The position numbers and the translations under genes are program-made. A DNA stretch of 30,074 nucleotides from an uncultured Azospirillum sp. (GTDB taxonomy: Bacteria > Pseudomonadota > Alphaproteobacteria > RF32 > CAG-239): the NCBI GenBank assembly GCA_900538765.1, contig UQAB01000022.1, positions 1 through 30,074 on the forward strand, in the 5' to 3' direction. This document shows positions 20,631 through 28,065 of the stretch, one piece after another; the stretch's first letter is position 1; each line of letters opens with the position of its first letter. Under the pieces are notes generated by a model. The model was not told the origin of the DNA and did not search any database. It was given only the letters and a program-made list of their open reading frames with translations.

Positions 20631-21269
20631 ATGGATGCAAAAAAATTATTTCTTTATGACTGTAAAGTATCGTTGCTTGAGGCTTTGCTGTTTTTATGGA
20701 CCGGGGTTATACTGTCGCAGTTGGGCAGCGGGGACGGAAACATTCTGTTAATCGAGCTTTGCCTGTTTCATGTTTTTTTTGTGGTGGTTGTCTGGGGTGT
20801 GTGCAGGGATATTTGTGATAAATATTCCGATATTTACCGCTGGCAGAAAATCAGCAGAGAAGAATTGGTTGGAAACGAGGCTTTTCAACAGATTCAGAAG
20901 ATATTGGAAAGTAAAGGCATGAAGATTGCGGAAGTGGAAAAAATGTCTTGGGAGCAATGTCAAAAAGCCGAACAGGAGAAGTTTCGGCAGGCGCTTTTAA
21001 CTAAAAGCATTGTCATCTTGGCGGAGTTTTTGATTATTGTTGTTCTCGGCCTGCTTATTTTTTACGGAAAGACGATAGATTTAGCCGGTATCGGCGCATC
21101 TGCCATTTATTTTCTGGTCTTTGTGTGTTTGATTTCTCCGATTGTGCGTTTGGCTGAGATTTTTTATTGGCTTAACAAATGTCGGCAACATGGTGTAAAG
21201 CGTTCGTTTTTGGGGTTTTATTTTTCAAAGGACGGGAAATGCGCTTACGGCAATTTGCGCGAGGAATGA
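20631..21269 (+). CDS. Tandem membrane protein paralogue A, unknown function
   Basis: This is a 212-residue protein with about four membrane segments: two near the N-terminus (SLLEALLFLWTGVIL, LCLFHVFFVVVVWGV) and two after a charged, probably coiled-coil middle (about residues 70-120). The C-terminus FSKDGKCAYGNLREE is identical to that of paralogue B. The frame opens upstream at a GTG at 20589, but that overlaps the promoter -10 box, so I chose the ATG at 20631. There is no Shine-Dalgarno in front of it, a feature shared with paralogue B. It has its own promoter and terminator. I do not recognise the family. Confidence 0.72.
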   Translation: MDAKKLFLYDCKVSLLEALLFLWTGVILSQLGSGDGNILLIELCLFHVFFVVVVWGVCRDICDKYSDIYRWQKISREELVGNEAFQQIQKILESKGMKIAEVEKMSWEQCQKAEQEKFRQALLTKSIVILAEFLIIVVLGLLIFYGKTIDLAGIGASAIYFLVFVCLISPIVRLAEIFYWLNKCRQHGVKRSFLGFYFSKDGKCAYGNLREE

Positions 21270-21283
21270 TTAATTTTTTTTAG

Positions 21284-21308
21284 CTCCGGGTTTTCCCGGA
21301 GTTTTTTT
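21284..21308 (+). terminator. Rho-independent terminator of paralogue A
   Basis: CTCCGGG (21284-21290), a TTTT loop, CCCGGAG (21295-21301), then seven T. It directly abuts the promoter of paralogue B. Confidence 0.9.
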
Positions 21309-21309
21309 A

Positions 21310-21337
21310 TTGACATTTTGTCTAAATAGCGTAGAGT
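21310..21337 (+). promoter_or_regulatory. Promoter of the second tandem paralogue
   Basis: TTGACA (21310-21315), 16 nt, TAGAGT (21332-21337). It starts inside the T-run region of the upstream terminator, so each paralogue is an independent transcription unit. Confidence 0.6.
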
Positions 21338-21377
21338 GAGAGAGAAAATTTATTATTGTAAAATTAAAAATATTATT

Positions 21378-22049
21378 ATGGATGCAAAAAAATTATTTCT
21401 TTATGATCTGAACGTGTCATTATTGTTATGTTTGCCGTTTTTATGGCTGGCAATTTGTTTGCCGGTGTCTGATGTTGTCTGGTTGCGAATTGTTTGTCTG
21501 TTTCATGTCCTTTTTGCCGTGATTGTTTTTGGCGTGAGCAAAACCGCTTATGAAAAAGCTTGCAGTGTTTCGGCAGATGAGGAGAATCCTTGGGAAAATT
21601 TGTTGGATACGGCTTTGGTGATTGCGGAATTGTGTCGTCATCAGAGGCCGCAAAGTCCGAAAGTGGAGCAGCATGTTTTAAAGTTGCAGGAAACTGTCGG
21701 AGATACAAGGAAGGAACTTGAACAAAAAAAGGCATTAAGTTCTGAAGCAAAGAAAGCTGCGCTATTAGAGGCTGTAAAGGTTCTTTGCTGGCGAAAGAAT
21801 ATTGTTGAGCTGTTGGAGCTTTTTCTGGTTTCAATAGTTGTTTGGCGGGGCGTGGAAAATGTGTCCATAATTTTGTGGCACAATTTTTCTTGGTATGATT
21901 TGTTCGGGATTTTTTTGATATTGTCAGGTGTTAAAAATGTGGTTGTTTATTCCTGTCTTATGTACGGAAAACCGAAAAAACATTTGAAGTATCTTTTCCA
22001 TTTTTCAAAGGACGGGAAATGCGCTTACGGCAATTTGCGCGAGGAATGA
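21378..22049 (+). CDS. Tandem membrane protein paralogue B, unknown function
   Basis: This is a 223-residue protein with the same layout as paralogue A: N-terminal MDAKKLFLYD identical, two membrane segments, a charged coiled-coil-like middle (about 75-135, with LQETVGDTRKELEQKKALS), two more membrane segments, and the identical C-terminus FSKDGKCAYGNLREE. Between the conserved ends the two proteins share only hydrophobicity pattern and scattered residues. As in A, the upstream GTG (21336) overlaps the -10 box, so the ATG at 21378 is the start and there is no Shine-Dalgarno. Function unknown. Confidence 0.72.
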   Translation: MDAKKLFLYDLNVSLLLCLPFLWLAICLPVSDVVWLRIVCLFHVLFAVIVFGVSKTAYEKACSVSADEENPWENLLDTALVIAELCRHQRPQSPKVEQHVLKLQETVGDTRKELEQKKALSSEAKKAALLEAVKVLCWRKNIVELLELFLVSIVVWRGVENVSIILWHNFSWYDLFGIFLILSGVKNVVVYSCLMYGKPKKHLKYLFHFSKDGKCAYGNLREE

Positions 22050-22063
22050 TTAATTTTTTTTAG

Positions 22064-22088
22064 CTCCGGGTTTTCCCGGAGTTTTTTT
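22064..22088 (+). terminator. Rho-independent terminator of paralogue B
   Basis: It is identical to the terminator of paralogue A: CTCCGGG, TTTT, CCCGGAG and seven T. Confidence 0.9.
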
Positions 22089-22090
22089 GT

Positions 22091-22194
22091 GTGGGATGTG
22101 CCAGAGAGGTATCAAGCTTGTGATTTTTCTCTTTATGTACTTCTTTTGTACACCGCAGAGAAAAATCGCGGCGCAGCATACCTCTCTATCCCAC
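22091..22194. repeat. Long imperfect palindrome, MITE-like
   Basis: Nested complementary arms: GTGGGAT/ATCCCAC (22091-22097/22188-22194), GAGAGGTAT/ATACCTCTC (22104-22112/22178-22186), GATTTTTCTC/GAGAAAAATC (22122-22131/22158-22167), and GTAC/GTAC around TTCTTTT at the centre. The centre GTACTTCTTTTGTAC is shared with the element at 24802-24930. Confidence 0.75.
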
Positions 22195-22198
22195 CCAC

Positions 22199-22398
22199 GG
22201 CCTGCTGCGGAAAGTTCGCCGCTGGTTGATGGTGCATAAGGAAGTGCGATGCTTAGATTGGAGCTGCCGGGAGAAAGAGGAATGTCATCCTCGGAGGAAC
22301 ACGCTGTAAGAGCGTGTGACATCCGGGGATCCAGGTGAAAATATGGAATCTTTGTTTTACCTGGATGTCCGGATTAAATCCGAACATGACGTTCTTTT
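22199..22398. repeat. Family C copy (minus strand) followed by family B copy
   Basis: 22199-22259 is a reverse-strand family-C element (GCGGAAAGTTCGCCGCTGG...GTGCGATGCTTAG). 22281-22398 is a nearly complete family-B element (AATGTCATCCTCGGAGG...CCGAACATGACGTTCTTTT). No gene is supported between 22050 and 22540. Confidence 0.7.
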
Positions 22399-22446
22399 GC
22401 TTGACGGAGTTTCGTCTTTGTTGGGCGTTTTTTACCATAAAAGAAT

Positions 22447-22475
22447 TTGACAAAAACGTGGGGCGGTGGTATTTT
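22447..22475 (+). promoter_or_regulatory. Promoter of the U32 gene
   Basis: TTGACA (22447-22452), 17 nt, TATTTT (22470-22475). The leader to the ATG at 22541 is about 60 nt. Confidence 0.65.
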
Positions 22476-22540
22476 CCGGGTATGTTTTTTTTTGACGTTC
22501 GGCAGGGAGCCGGCGGTTTTTTGTTTTGGGAATTACGGAC

Positions 22541-24805
22541 ATGAAAAAGGAATTACTGGCGCCGGCCGGGGATATTGAAGCCGGATACGCCGCCTTGTAT
22601 TACGGTGCAGACGCGGTTTATCTGGGATTGCAGCAGTTTTCGGCACGGGCGACGGCAACGAATTTCAGCGAGAGCGATTTGGACGAGTTTACCGCTTTTG
22701 CTCACAGTAAGGGGCGGAAGGTTTTTGTAGCCATTAACACGCTGGTTCAGGAAAGCGAGCTGGCGGATTTGCTCAAGACGCTTGACATTTGTTCGCGCTG
22801 CAAGGTTGACGCGGTGATTTTGCAGGATTTGGGTGCGGCGCGGGTGGTGCGCGAGAAGTATCCCGAATTGGAAATGCATGCCAGCACACAGATGGCCGTT
22901 CACAACAAAGAAGGGGCGCTGGCGCTGAAAGAGCTGGGATTTTCGCGCGTGGTTCTGGCGCGGGAGCTGACCCGGGCGGAGATTGAGGAAATTGCAGCTA
23001 TTCCCGGGTTGGAAACAGAAGCTTTTATTCATGGGGCGTTGTGTTATTCTTACAGCGGGTTGTGTCTGTTTTCTTCCATGGAAACGGGAAAAAGCGCCAA
23101 CCGCGGCAAGTGCCTTTATCCCTGCCGCGCCTGTTTTAAGGGTGAAGACGGGGAACGGCATTATTTTTCAATGAAAGACATGGCGCTGGAAGAAGACGTT
23201 CTGAAAATGCCGGCTTATTCTCTGAAAATCGAGGGACGCAAAAAGTCGCCCCTGTATGTGGCAGCTGTGACGGATTTTTATCGGCGCCTTCTTGACGGTA
23301 AGGGGGCGAGCCGCGAGCGGGCGGACAATATCCGGCAGATTTTTTCCAGGCCGTGGTGCAAGTTTCATTTCAAGGGCAAAGACAAAGAGGTTATTGACCG
23401 GGATTTTGTCGGGCACCGCGGCTTGTTGGTCGGGACGGTCGGGCAGGTTGCAAAAGGGCGGTTTGTCTTTCGTCCGAATCATGTGATTGCCCGGCATGAC
23501 GGTTTGCAGATTGACGCAGAGGGCATGGAAAAGCCGTTTGGTTTTTCGTTACAGAAAATGCGGGTGCAGGGACGGAACGTTTTTGAGGCCAAAGCCGGCG
23601 AAGAGGTTGAAATCGGTTTGCCGCCGCAGGCGCCGGTTTTGAAAAAAGGCGACAGGGTTTATCTGGCATCCTCCAGCGCAGTGAAGGGCGCTTATTCTTA
23701 TGAACGGCCGAAGAGCGGCGCTTTCCGTCAGCGGCAGGTGCTTGATGTTGACGTCTTTGTCGCGGCGGATAAGATTACGGCGCGGGCCGGGGCATTTGAA
23801 GCGGCGGCGGACGGTTCGTTTACGGCGGCGAAAGAGCCTGAAAAAGTGACGGAAGCGGTGGCCAAGGCCTTTGCCAAGACCGGCGACACAGCGTTTAGCT
23901 TAGGGCGGTTGGCGCTTCATAACGAAGCGGGGCTGTTTGTGCCGGTTTCACTGCTCAATGAGCTGCGGCGCCGTTTGTATGCGACGGTTGTGCCGGAGCG
24001 CAGGGAAGGAAGTTTGCCGCCGGTTTCAGCACAGCGGGAGCGTAAGGAGCCGCTGTGGATTGTGAAAACGGACAAGGCGGCAACGCTCTCGGAGATTGAT
24101 TTATCACAGGCTGCGGAAGTGATTTTTATGCTCAGTCCGCAGACGACGGACGCCGATTTGCAGGGGCTGCCGAAGCACAAGCTGCGTTTGGCTTTGCCTG
24201 CGGTTTGCCGTCAGACGAAAGCGTTTGAAAAAGTGATTGCGCATTTTTGGGAGCAGGGCTATCGCCGCTGGGAAGTTGCTAATTACTGGGGAATTGCGGC
24301 GCTGCCGCGGCAGGGCGCCGACATCAGTTTTGACCGGCAGATTTATGTGCTGAATACGCAGGCGGCGGAAGAGGCGAAGTCTTTGGGCGTGTCGCGGGTG
24401 ACGCTGTCGGTTGAGGACACGCTGCCGAATTTGCGGGCAGTGGCGGAAAAGTCGCCGTTGCCGGTGGCGATGATTGTTTACGGCGATACGGAGCTGTTTA
24501 CCAGTGCCGCCTGCATTCGCAGCAATCCGTGCAAGGAATGTCCGCGCGGGACAAAGTGGCTTAGTTTGATGCGGGAGGGAAAGCGTTATCAGGCTTTGTC
24601 AAAGGACTGTCAGACGATGTTGTTTGACGAGCGGCCGTTTTGTGCGACGGCGGAAGCGCAAGAAGTTGCGGCGGATTTTTACCGGGTTGATTTTTTATAC
24701 AAGCCTTACAGTGCCCGGCAGGCGGCGGAAATCTGGCGGAAAGTGACCGCTTTTGAAGATGTGTCGGATGATGTTATAAAAGGAAATTTACACAGGCACG
24801 GGTAA
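22541..24805 (+). CDS. Peptidase U32 family protein, RlhA-like
   Basis: This is a 754-residue protein. The N-terminal U32 domain (about 1-330) starts with ELLAPAGDIEAGYAALYYGA and includes FVAINTLVQESEL, MHASTQMAVHN, EAFIHGALCYSYSGLC and SANRGKCLYPCR. It carries the cysteine set C168, C175, C191, C195 that in U32 proteins holds an Fe-S cluster. The central part (about 350-500) corresponds to the DUF3656-type region of RlhA, which hydroxylates 23S rRNA C2501; the rest is a long extension. U32 proteins are now mostly linked to RNA hydroxylation rather than proteolysis. Which RNA this one acts on cannot be told. I chose the ATG at 22541 over an upstream TTG. The stop codon sits in a MITE-like end (GTAAAAGCG). 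Confidence 0.85.
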   Translation: MKKELLAPAGDIEAGYAALYYGADAVYLGLQQFSARATATNFSESDLDEFTAFAHSKGRKVFVAINTLVQESELADLLKTLDICSRCKVDAVILQDLGAARVVREKYPELEMHASTQMAVHNKEGALALKELGFSRVVLARELTRAEIEEIAAIPGLETEAFIHGALCYSYSGLCLFSSMETGKSANRGKCLYPCRACFKGEDGERHYFSMKDMALEEDVLKMPAYSLKIEGRKKSPLYVAAVTDFYRRLLDGKGASRERADNIRQIFSRPWCKFHFKGKDKEVIDRDFVGHRGLLVGTVGQVAKGRFVFRPNHVIARHDGLQIDAEGMEKPFGFSLQKMRVQGRNVFEAKAGEEVEIGLPPQAPVLKKGDRVYLASSSAVKGAYSYERPKSGAFRQRQVLDVDVFVAADKITARAGAFEAAADGSFTAAKEPEKVTEAVAKAFAKTGDTAFSLGRLALHNEAGLFVPVSLLNELRRRLYATVVPERREGSLPPVSAQRERKEPLWIVKTDKAATLSEIDLSQAAEVIFMLSPQTTDADLQGLPKHKLRLALPAVCRQTKAFEKVIAHFWEQGYRRWEVANYWGIAALPRQGADISFDRQIYVLNTQAAEEAKSLGVSRVTLSVEDTLPNLRAVAEKSPLPVAMIVYGDTELFTSAACIRSNPCKECPRGTKWLSLMREGKRYQALSKDCQTMLFDERPFCATAEAQEVAADFYRVDFLYKPYSARQAAEIWRKVTAFEDVSDDVIKGNLHRHG

Positions 24806-24930
24806 AAGCGCGCTCTGTGGTCATCTAATACAGAAACTGCGTGTAAAATGTTCGGTCATGTACTTCTTATGTACACTCCCTCGCATTTTCACTGGTTTCT
24901 TATTATATGACTCACATATCGCACTTTTAG
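24802..24930. mobile_element. MITE-like palindromic element copy 2 (simple form)
   Basis: It is an imperfect palindrome from GTAAAAGCGCGCTCTGTGG to CACATATCGCACTTTTAG with the centre GTACTTCTTATGTAC (24860-24874). The arms match copy 1 at 12966-13248. It starts on the stop codon of the U32 gene. Confidence 0.75.
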
Positions 24931-25263
24931 TAAAAGTTCGTATAGCACGTCATCCAGAGCAGTTTTACGGTGGTTCGAAAAATCCATGTACTTCTTGCCA
25001 ATTCCGACTAGGTTGTTGTTTCGTTGCGCTGTCGCTTCTCACAACAACAAGTACAATTCCGACTAATTCTTTTGTTCGAAAGCATTCGCATTCTTCAAAA
25101 GAAAAGTCTCATTGCGTCTCCTCTCAAAAAGCAACATTGGTTGCTTTTTGCTTCGGCCGTGCTTTTCGGCGAAAAATAGTTCACTGGACTATTTTTCTGC
25201 CGCAGTACTAGGATTTTTCTCACACCTAGAAACTACTCTATCTAACGCACTCTCCGCACTTTT
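24930..25263. mobile_element. Diverged MITE-like element copy 3 with nested hairpin
   Basis: It is bounded by GTAAAAGTTCG on the left and CGCACTTTTA on the right. It contains GTACTTCTT near 24986 and a 10-bp hairpin AAAAAGCAAC-ATTG-GTTGCTTTTT at 25126-25149. Apparent ORFs through it have no family resemblance or codon logic and I reject them. Confidence 0.5.
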
Positions 25264-25499
25264 ATAAAAGCTCGCTCTGAGGTCGATTAGTACAGATTTA
25301 GCGGGTCGGTGCCATCCTCATTTACTACTATGTAACTTCGCCGTCTAGGTTCGCTGCGGTCGCTGTCGCTTTCCTGGCTTACCAAGAAGTTCCGAAGACT
25401 TTGCAGAGATAAAAGCAACGTTGGTTGCTTTTATCCTTAGCAGTTGGTGTCGCCGCCCTAAAATCTTATTATAAGCCTCAAATTCCGAACTTTTACAAA
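25262..25499. mobile_element. Diverged MITE-like element copy 4 with nested hairpin
   Basis: The left end (AAAAGCTCGCTCTGAGGTCG) and right end (TCTTATTATAAGCCTCA...CTTTTAC) are diverged versions of the arms of copies 1 and 2. A 12-bp hairpin GATAAAAGCAAC-GTTG-GTTGCTTTTATC lies at 25408-25435. Confidence 0.5.
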
Positions 25500-25530
25500 A
25501 GCGCGTTTTGTGGTCATCTAATACAGGGAA
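25497..25530. repeat. Truncated MITE-like left end
   Basis: ACAAAAGCGCGTTTTGTGG followed by TCATCTAATACAG repeats the first 34 bp of the element's left arm and then stops at the terminator of the next gene. Confidence 0.55.
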
Positions 25531-25567
25531 AGAAAAAGCCCTGCGCATGAAAAGTGCAAGCAGGGCT
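25531..25567 (-). terminator. Rho-independent terminator of the 25588-25902 gene
   Basis: On the minus strand AGCCCTGC pairs with GCAGGGCT around a 15-nt loop, followed by TTTTTCT. This supports the ORF upstream of it being a real transcription unit. Confidence 0.8.
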
Positions 25568-25587
25568 GAAAAATTTGAGATTTTAAG

Positions 25588-25902
25588 TTAAAACAAAGCT
25601 GAAACTACTTCATCAAAATCCAAAGGAACAACTTCCTGATGACGGGCTGCGGCCTGACATTGTTCGTTTCTTTGCGGACCTACCCAGGCGTATAACTCCA
25701 GAGAATTTTGCCCGAAAGCCGTAAACTCAGTAGCGTATGCTTTGCCGCCGAAGGCTTCTTGAAGTGCAACAGCATGTTCTTTTGAGCCGACAAAGTATGA
25801 ACTTGTCATGTCTATCACCTCAAAATCAATGCCGATACGCTTTGCGCCGTAGTAGACGGTATCGCGAAGAACCTGACCGTAACTGCCATATCCGAAAAAC
25901 AT
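25588..25902 (-). CDS. Small hypothetical protein with a possibly damaged start
   Basis: The open part is 104 residues (MFFGYGSYGQVLRDTVYYGA..., ending DFDEVVSALF). I do not recognise it. The frame clearly continues upstream of this internal Met: codons from 25938 down read R-K-I-F-W-Q-I-V-G-I-G-T, which with MFFGYGSYG make a plausible membrane or signal anchor. Just before them lies ATG-TAA (25944-25939) in the same frame. A single T-to-A change would give a 118-residue protein starting MKRKIFWQIVG. So the gene is either a recent pseudogene, or starts at a rare codon (ATT at 25932) or at 25902, which lacks a Shine-Dalgarno. A good terminator follows it. Confidence 0.55.
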   Translation of the reverse strand: MFFGYGSYGQVLRDTVYYGAKRIGIDFEVIDMTSSYFVGSKEHAVALQEAFGGKAYATEFTAFGQNSLELYAWVGPQRNEQCQAAARHQEVVPLDFDEVVSALF

Positions 25903-26017
25903 TGTGCCGATCCCGACAATTTGCCAGAAAATTTTTCTTTACATCTTTTTATCTATACAAAGTGCGGAATTGGCGCTTATCTCCATAGATGGTTATGATT
26001 TTTATAAGGAATGAATT

Positions 26018-26374
26018 ATGAATAAAATTATCTTTTCAAGCATTTTAACTGCCGGCGCTTTGGTTCTCGGCGTTGCTGCCTGTTCGCATAACGGCGGCTT
26101 CAGCGGGCCGGCCAGCAACACTGTTTCCGTTCAGGAAGTCAAAGGTCTTAACGATGACACTTATGTCGTTATGCAGGGAAGTATCAAGCAGAAACTCAAC
26201 AACGGTATGTATGTTTTCACTGACGGCATTAATTCAATCAATGTTGTTATTGATGAGGCCACGTGGAAAGGCCAGAAAATTACCGCCGACAATATTGTCA
26301 TCATCAAAGGCCAGCTGAACAAGAGCGGGCAGGTGGTAGAAGTAGAGGTGGAGGATATCACTCTTCTCAAGTAA
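26018..26374 (+). CDS. BOF-family (YgiW/YdeI) OB-fold lipoprotein
   Basis: This is a 118-residue exported protein. The signal sequence ends in a lipobox (LGVAAC, Cys at residue 22), so it is probably lipid-anchored. The mature part (about 35-117) matches the bacterial OB-fold (BOF) family: VQEVKGLNDDTYVVMQGSIK, YVFTDGINSINVVIDEATWK, ADNIVIIKGQLNK and VEVEDI are its characteristic strands. BOF proteins such as YgiW and YdeI help envelope stress tolerance and may bind small ligands. Most family members have a cleavable signal rather than a lipobox. AAGGA lies upstream of the ATG. The stop codon lies in a GTAAAAGCGTG sequence like the MITE ends at 12966 and 24802. Confidence 0.87.
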   Translation: MNKIIFSSILTAGALVLGVAACSHNGGFSGPASNTVSVQEVKGLNDDTYVVMQGSIKQKLNNGMYVFTDGINSINVVIDEATWKGQKITADNIVIIKGQLNKSGQVVEVEVEDITLLK

Positions 26375-26432
26375 AAGCGTGTTTATTCTCAGAATTTTTA
26401 CCTGGGTGACAGCGTGAGATTGTTTTTGTGTA

Positions 26433-26460
26433 TATACCCTCCCTGAGCAGGGAGGGTATA
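26433..26460. repeat. TATACCCTCCCT palindrome
   Basis: TATACCCTCCCT and its complement form a 12-bp stem around GAGC. It is the same repeat type as the arms at 1609-1728. The rest of 26375-26597 shows no gene. Confidence 0.75.
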
Positions 26461-26597
26461 AGTGACAAATACGGAGAATGAGAAAAAAACTTATAAAAAA
26501 CTGTGGCTTTTATGATGAAAACTATTGAAATTATATTCAAATAAACTACTTTAAGGGGCATGGTAAAAATTTAGCAAAATCAAAAGGAAATATATTT

Positions 26598-27293
26598 ATG
26601 AATTCTTATTTGCTGCGGCGTTTGTTCCCTTTTTATATCCTGGCAGTGGCGGCGGAGTTTATCTTTACCGTTTACAGTATGGCGGCGGCAGATTCTCCTT
26701 TGGATATGAGCTTTTTTGGCATTGTCAAGACATTCGGCATTCTGCTGCTGACGACGACGTCGGCTTTTCTGGTGATGATGATTCCTTATGTGGCTTATCT
26801 TATGCTTTTGCCGCAAAATTGGCAGAACGGCAAACTTGACAAGTATGTTTCCTATTTCTTTTATCTGGTTTTTGCCGCCAGTACGCTTGGTGAGGAGCTG
26901 TTGTCGGCTTATTTTTGGCAGTCGCAGGAGTTGCCGGCCAGTTTGACAGCTTTTCGCCACAGTTATAATAATCCGGGGGTGTTGGTGGCCAATCTGCTGG
27001 CATCGCCGTGGTTAGTCTGGGTTTGTCTGGCCTTTTTTGCCACTCTGATTGTGTTGATGTATTATACGGCGCGTTTTACCCTGACGGCCATTCCCGCGCC
27101 GAAGTGGCTTAACCGCGTTTTTCAGACGGCAGTTTATGCGGCGGTTTGTGTTATGACTTATCTGAATATCAATGCCGAAACACTGATGGTCAGCACCAAT
27201 GACCTTAATAACGAGCTTTCGGAAGAAGGGACCTATATGGTTATTAAAGAAACTGTCGCTGACTATGCCGGCGGGGATTTCAGCAAGGATTGA
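26598..27293 (+). CDS. Membrane protein resembling the LtaS/sulfatase membrane domain only
   Basis: This is a 231-residue protein with about five membrane helices followed by a short soluble tail. The tail (NAETLMVSTNDLNNELSEEG, TYMVIKETVADYAGGDF) resembles the linker of LtaS/sulfatase-like phosphoglycerol or phosphoethanolamine transferases that precedes their catalytic domain. That domain is absent: the protein ends and the PAP2 gene begins 8 nt later. It may be a stand-alone membrane partner of that phosphatase, or the remnant of a split enzyme. The ATG at 26598 is preceded by AGGAAA. The resemblance is by topology and linker and is moderate. Confidence 0.6.
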   Translation: MNSYLLRRLFPFYILAVAAEFIFTVYSMAAADSPLDMSFFGIVKTFGILLLTTTSAFLVMMIPYVAYLMLLPQNWQNGKLDKYVSYFFYLVFAASTLGEELLSAYFWQSQELPASLTAFRHSYNNPGVLVANLLASPWLVWVCLAFFATLIVLMYYTARFTLTAIPAPKWLNRVFQTAVYAAVCVMTYLNINAETLMVSTNDLNNELSEEGTYMVIKETVADYAGGDFSKD

Positions 27294-27301
27294 GGCGTTT
27301 T

Positions 27302-28018
27302 ATGGACAGGTTGGCGCAACAGCTTTTTATTTGTTTTTTGGCATTGGCCGCCATTCTGGTTCTGGAATATTATACCGATATTGACCTTTGGATTCAGGAT
27401 TTGCTTTATGTTTCCGAAAGCCGCCAGTGGGTGGTGAATCCGCTGTTGCACCAAAAGCTGACCTGGTTTTTTTATAAGGGGCCGAAGTTTTTCTACGGCG
27501 CGGTTTGTTTTTCGGCAGTGGTTTATCTGTTGTTGTCCCGGCGGGTTAAATCCCTGCGGCGGCATAATAGGTCCGTGTGGGTTTTGCTGCTGAGTTTGGT
27601 TTTGGTGCCGCTGATTGTGGCGAGCGCCAAATATTTTACCAATGTTTACTGTCCTTATCAGCTCAATGTTTATAACGGTGCTTATCCTTTTGTGCGGATT
27701 TTGGAAGCTTATCCGGCGGATTTTGTGCAGTTGAAAAACGGCCGCTGTTTTCCAGCGGGGCACGCGACGGTCGGCTTTGCTTTTATGGCTTTGTATTTTT
27801 GTTTTCATGACCGGCTGCTGAAATGGTGCGGGTTGGCTTTCGGTTTGACGCTGGGCTGGACGACGGCGGTTTATCAGATGTTCCGCGGGCAGCATTTTCT
27901 GTCGCACGGCCTGTTTACCATGGTTGCGTCGCTGGCGGTGATTCTGCTTGTCAATTATGCGGTGCGTTTTTTTTATGAAGACAAGTTGCAGAAGCGTATT
28001 TACAAGCGCGGCAACTAA
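27302..28018 (+). CDS. PAP2-family membrane phosphatase
   Basis: This is a 238-residue integral membrane protein of the PAP2 superfamily (lipid phosphate phosphatases such as PgpB and LpxT/LpxE). Motif 1 is K110-YFTNVY-C-P, with Cys where many members have Arg, as in the 'CPW/CPY' subgroup. Motif 2 is F-PAGHA (151-155, H154). Motif 3 is QMFRGQHFLSH, with H198; the usual Arg six residues before that His appears to be Q192, with R195 nearby. It may dephosphorylate undecaprenyl, lipid A or phosphatidyl phosphates at the inner membrane. The substituted residues make activity uncertain. The ATG at 27302 has GAGG 6 nt upstream. A TTG at 27290 is the alternative. Confidence 0.82.
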   Translation: MDRLAQQLFICFLALAAILVLEYYTDIDLWIQDLLYVSESRQWVVNPLLHQKLTWFFYKGPKFFYGAVCFSAVVYLLLSRRVKSLRRHNRSVWVLLLSLVLVPLIVASAKYFTNVYCPYQLNVYNGAYPFVRILEAYPADFVQLKNGRCFPAGHATVGFAFMALYFCFHDRLLKWCGLAFGLTLGWTTAVYQMFRGQHFLSHGLFTMVASLAVILLVNYAVRFFYEDKLQKRIYKRGN

Positions 28019-28065
28019 TGTTATCTATGCTTTGAACAATAACTATCTAATTTGAGGAATTTATT

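Larger units (their letters stand above)
21220..22088. repeat. Direct repeats at the paralogue 3' ends (89 bp, identical)
   Basis: 21220-21308 and 22000-22088 are identical. They cover the last 15 codons, the stop, and the terminator of each paralogue. The 5' ends (20563 onward and 21310 onward) are also nearly identical for about 100 bp, through codon 10. Confidence 0.9.

Noticed and set aside
20523..22088. CRISPR or tandem-repeat array
   Set aside because: Only two copies of a repeated block occur, separated by coding sequence. No array of short regular repeats is present anywhere in the window.
24858..25548. Open frames of 117 and 67 codons in the repeat cluster
   Set aside because: They run through palindromic MITE-like sequence, lack ribosome binding sites and have no protein-like composition.
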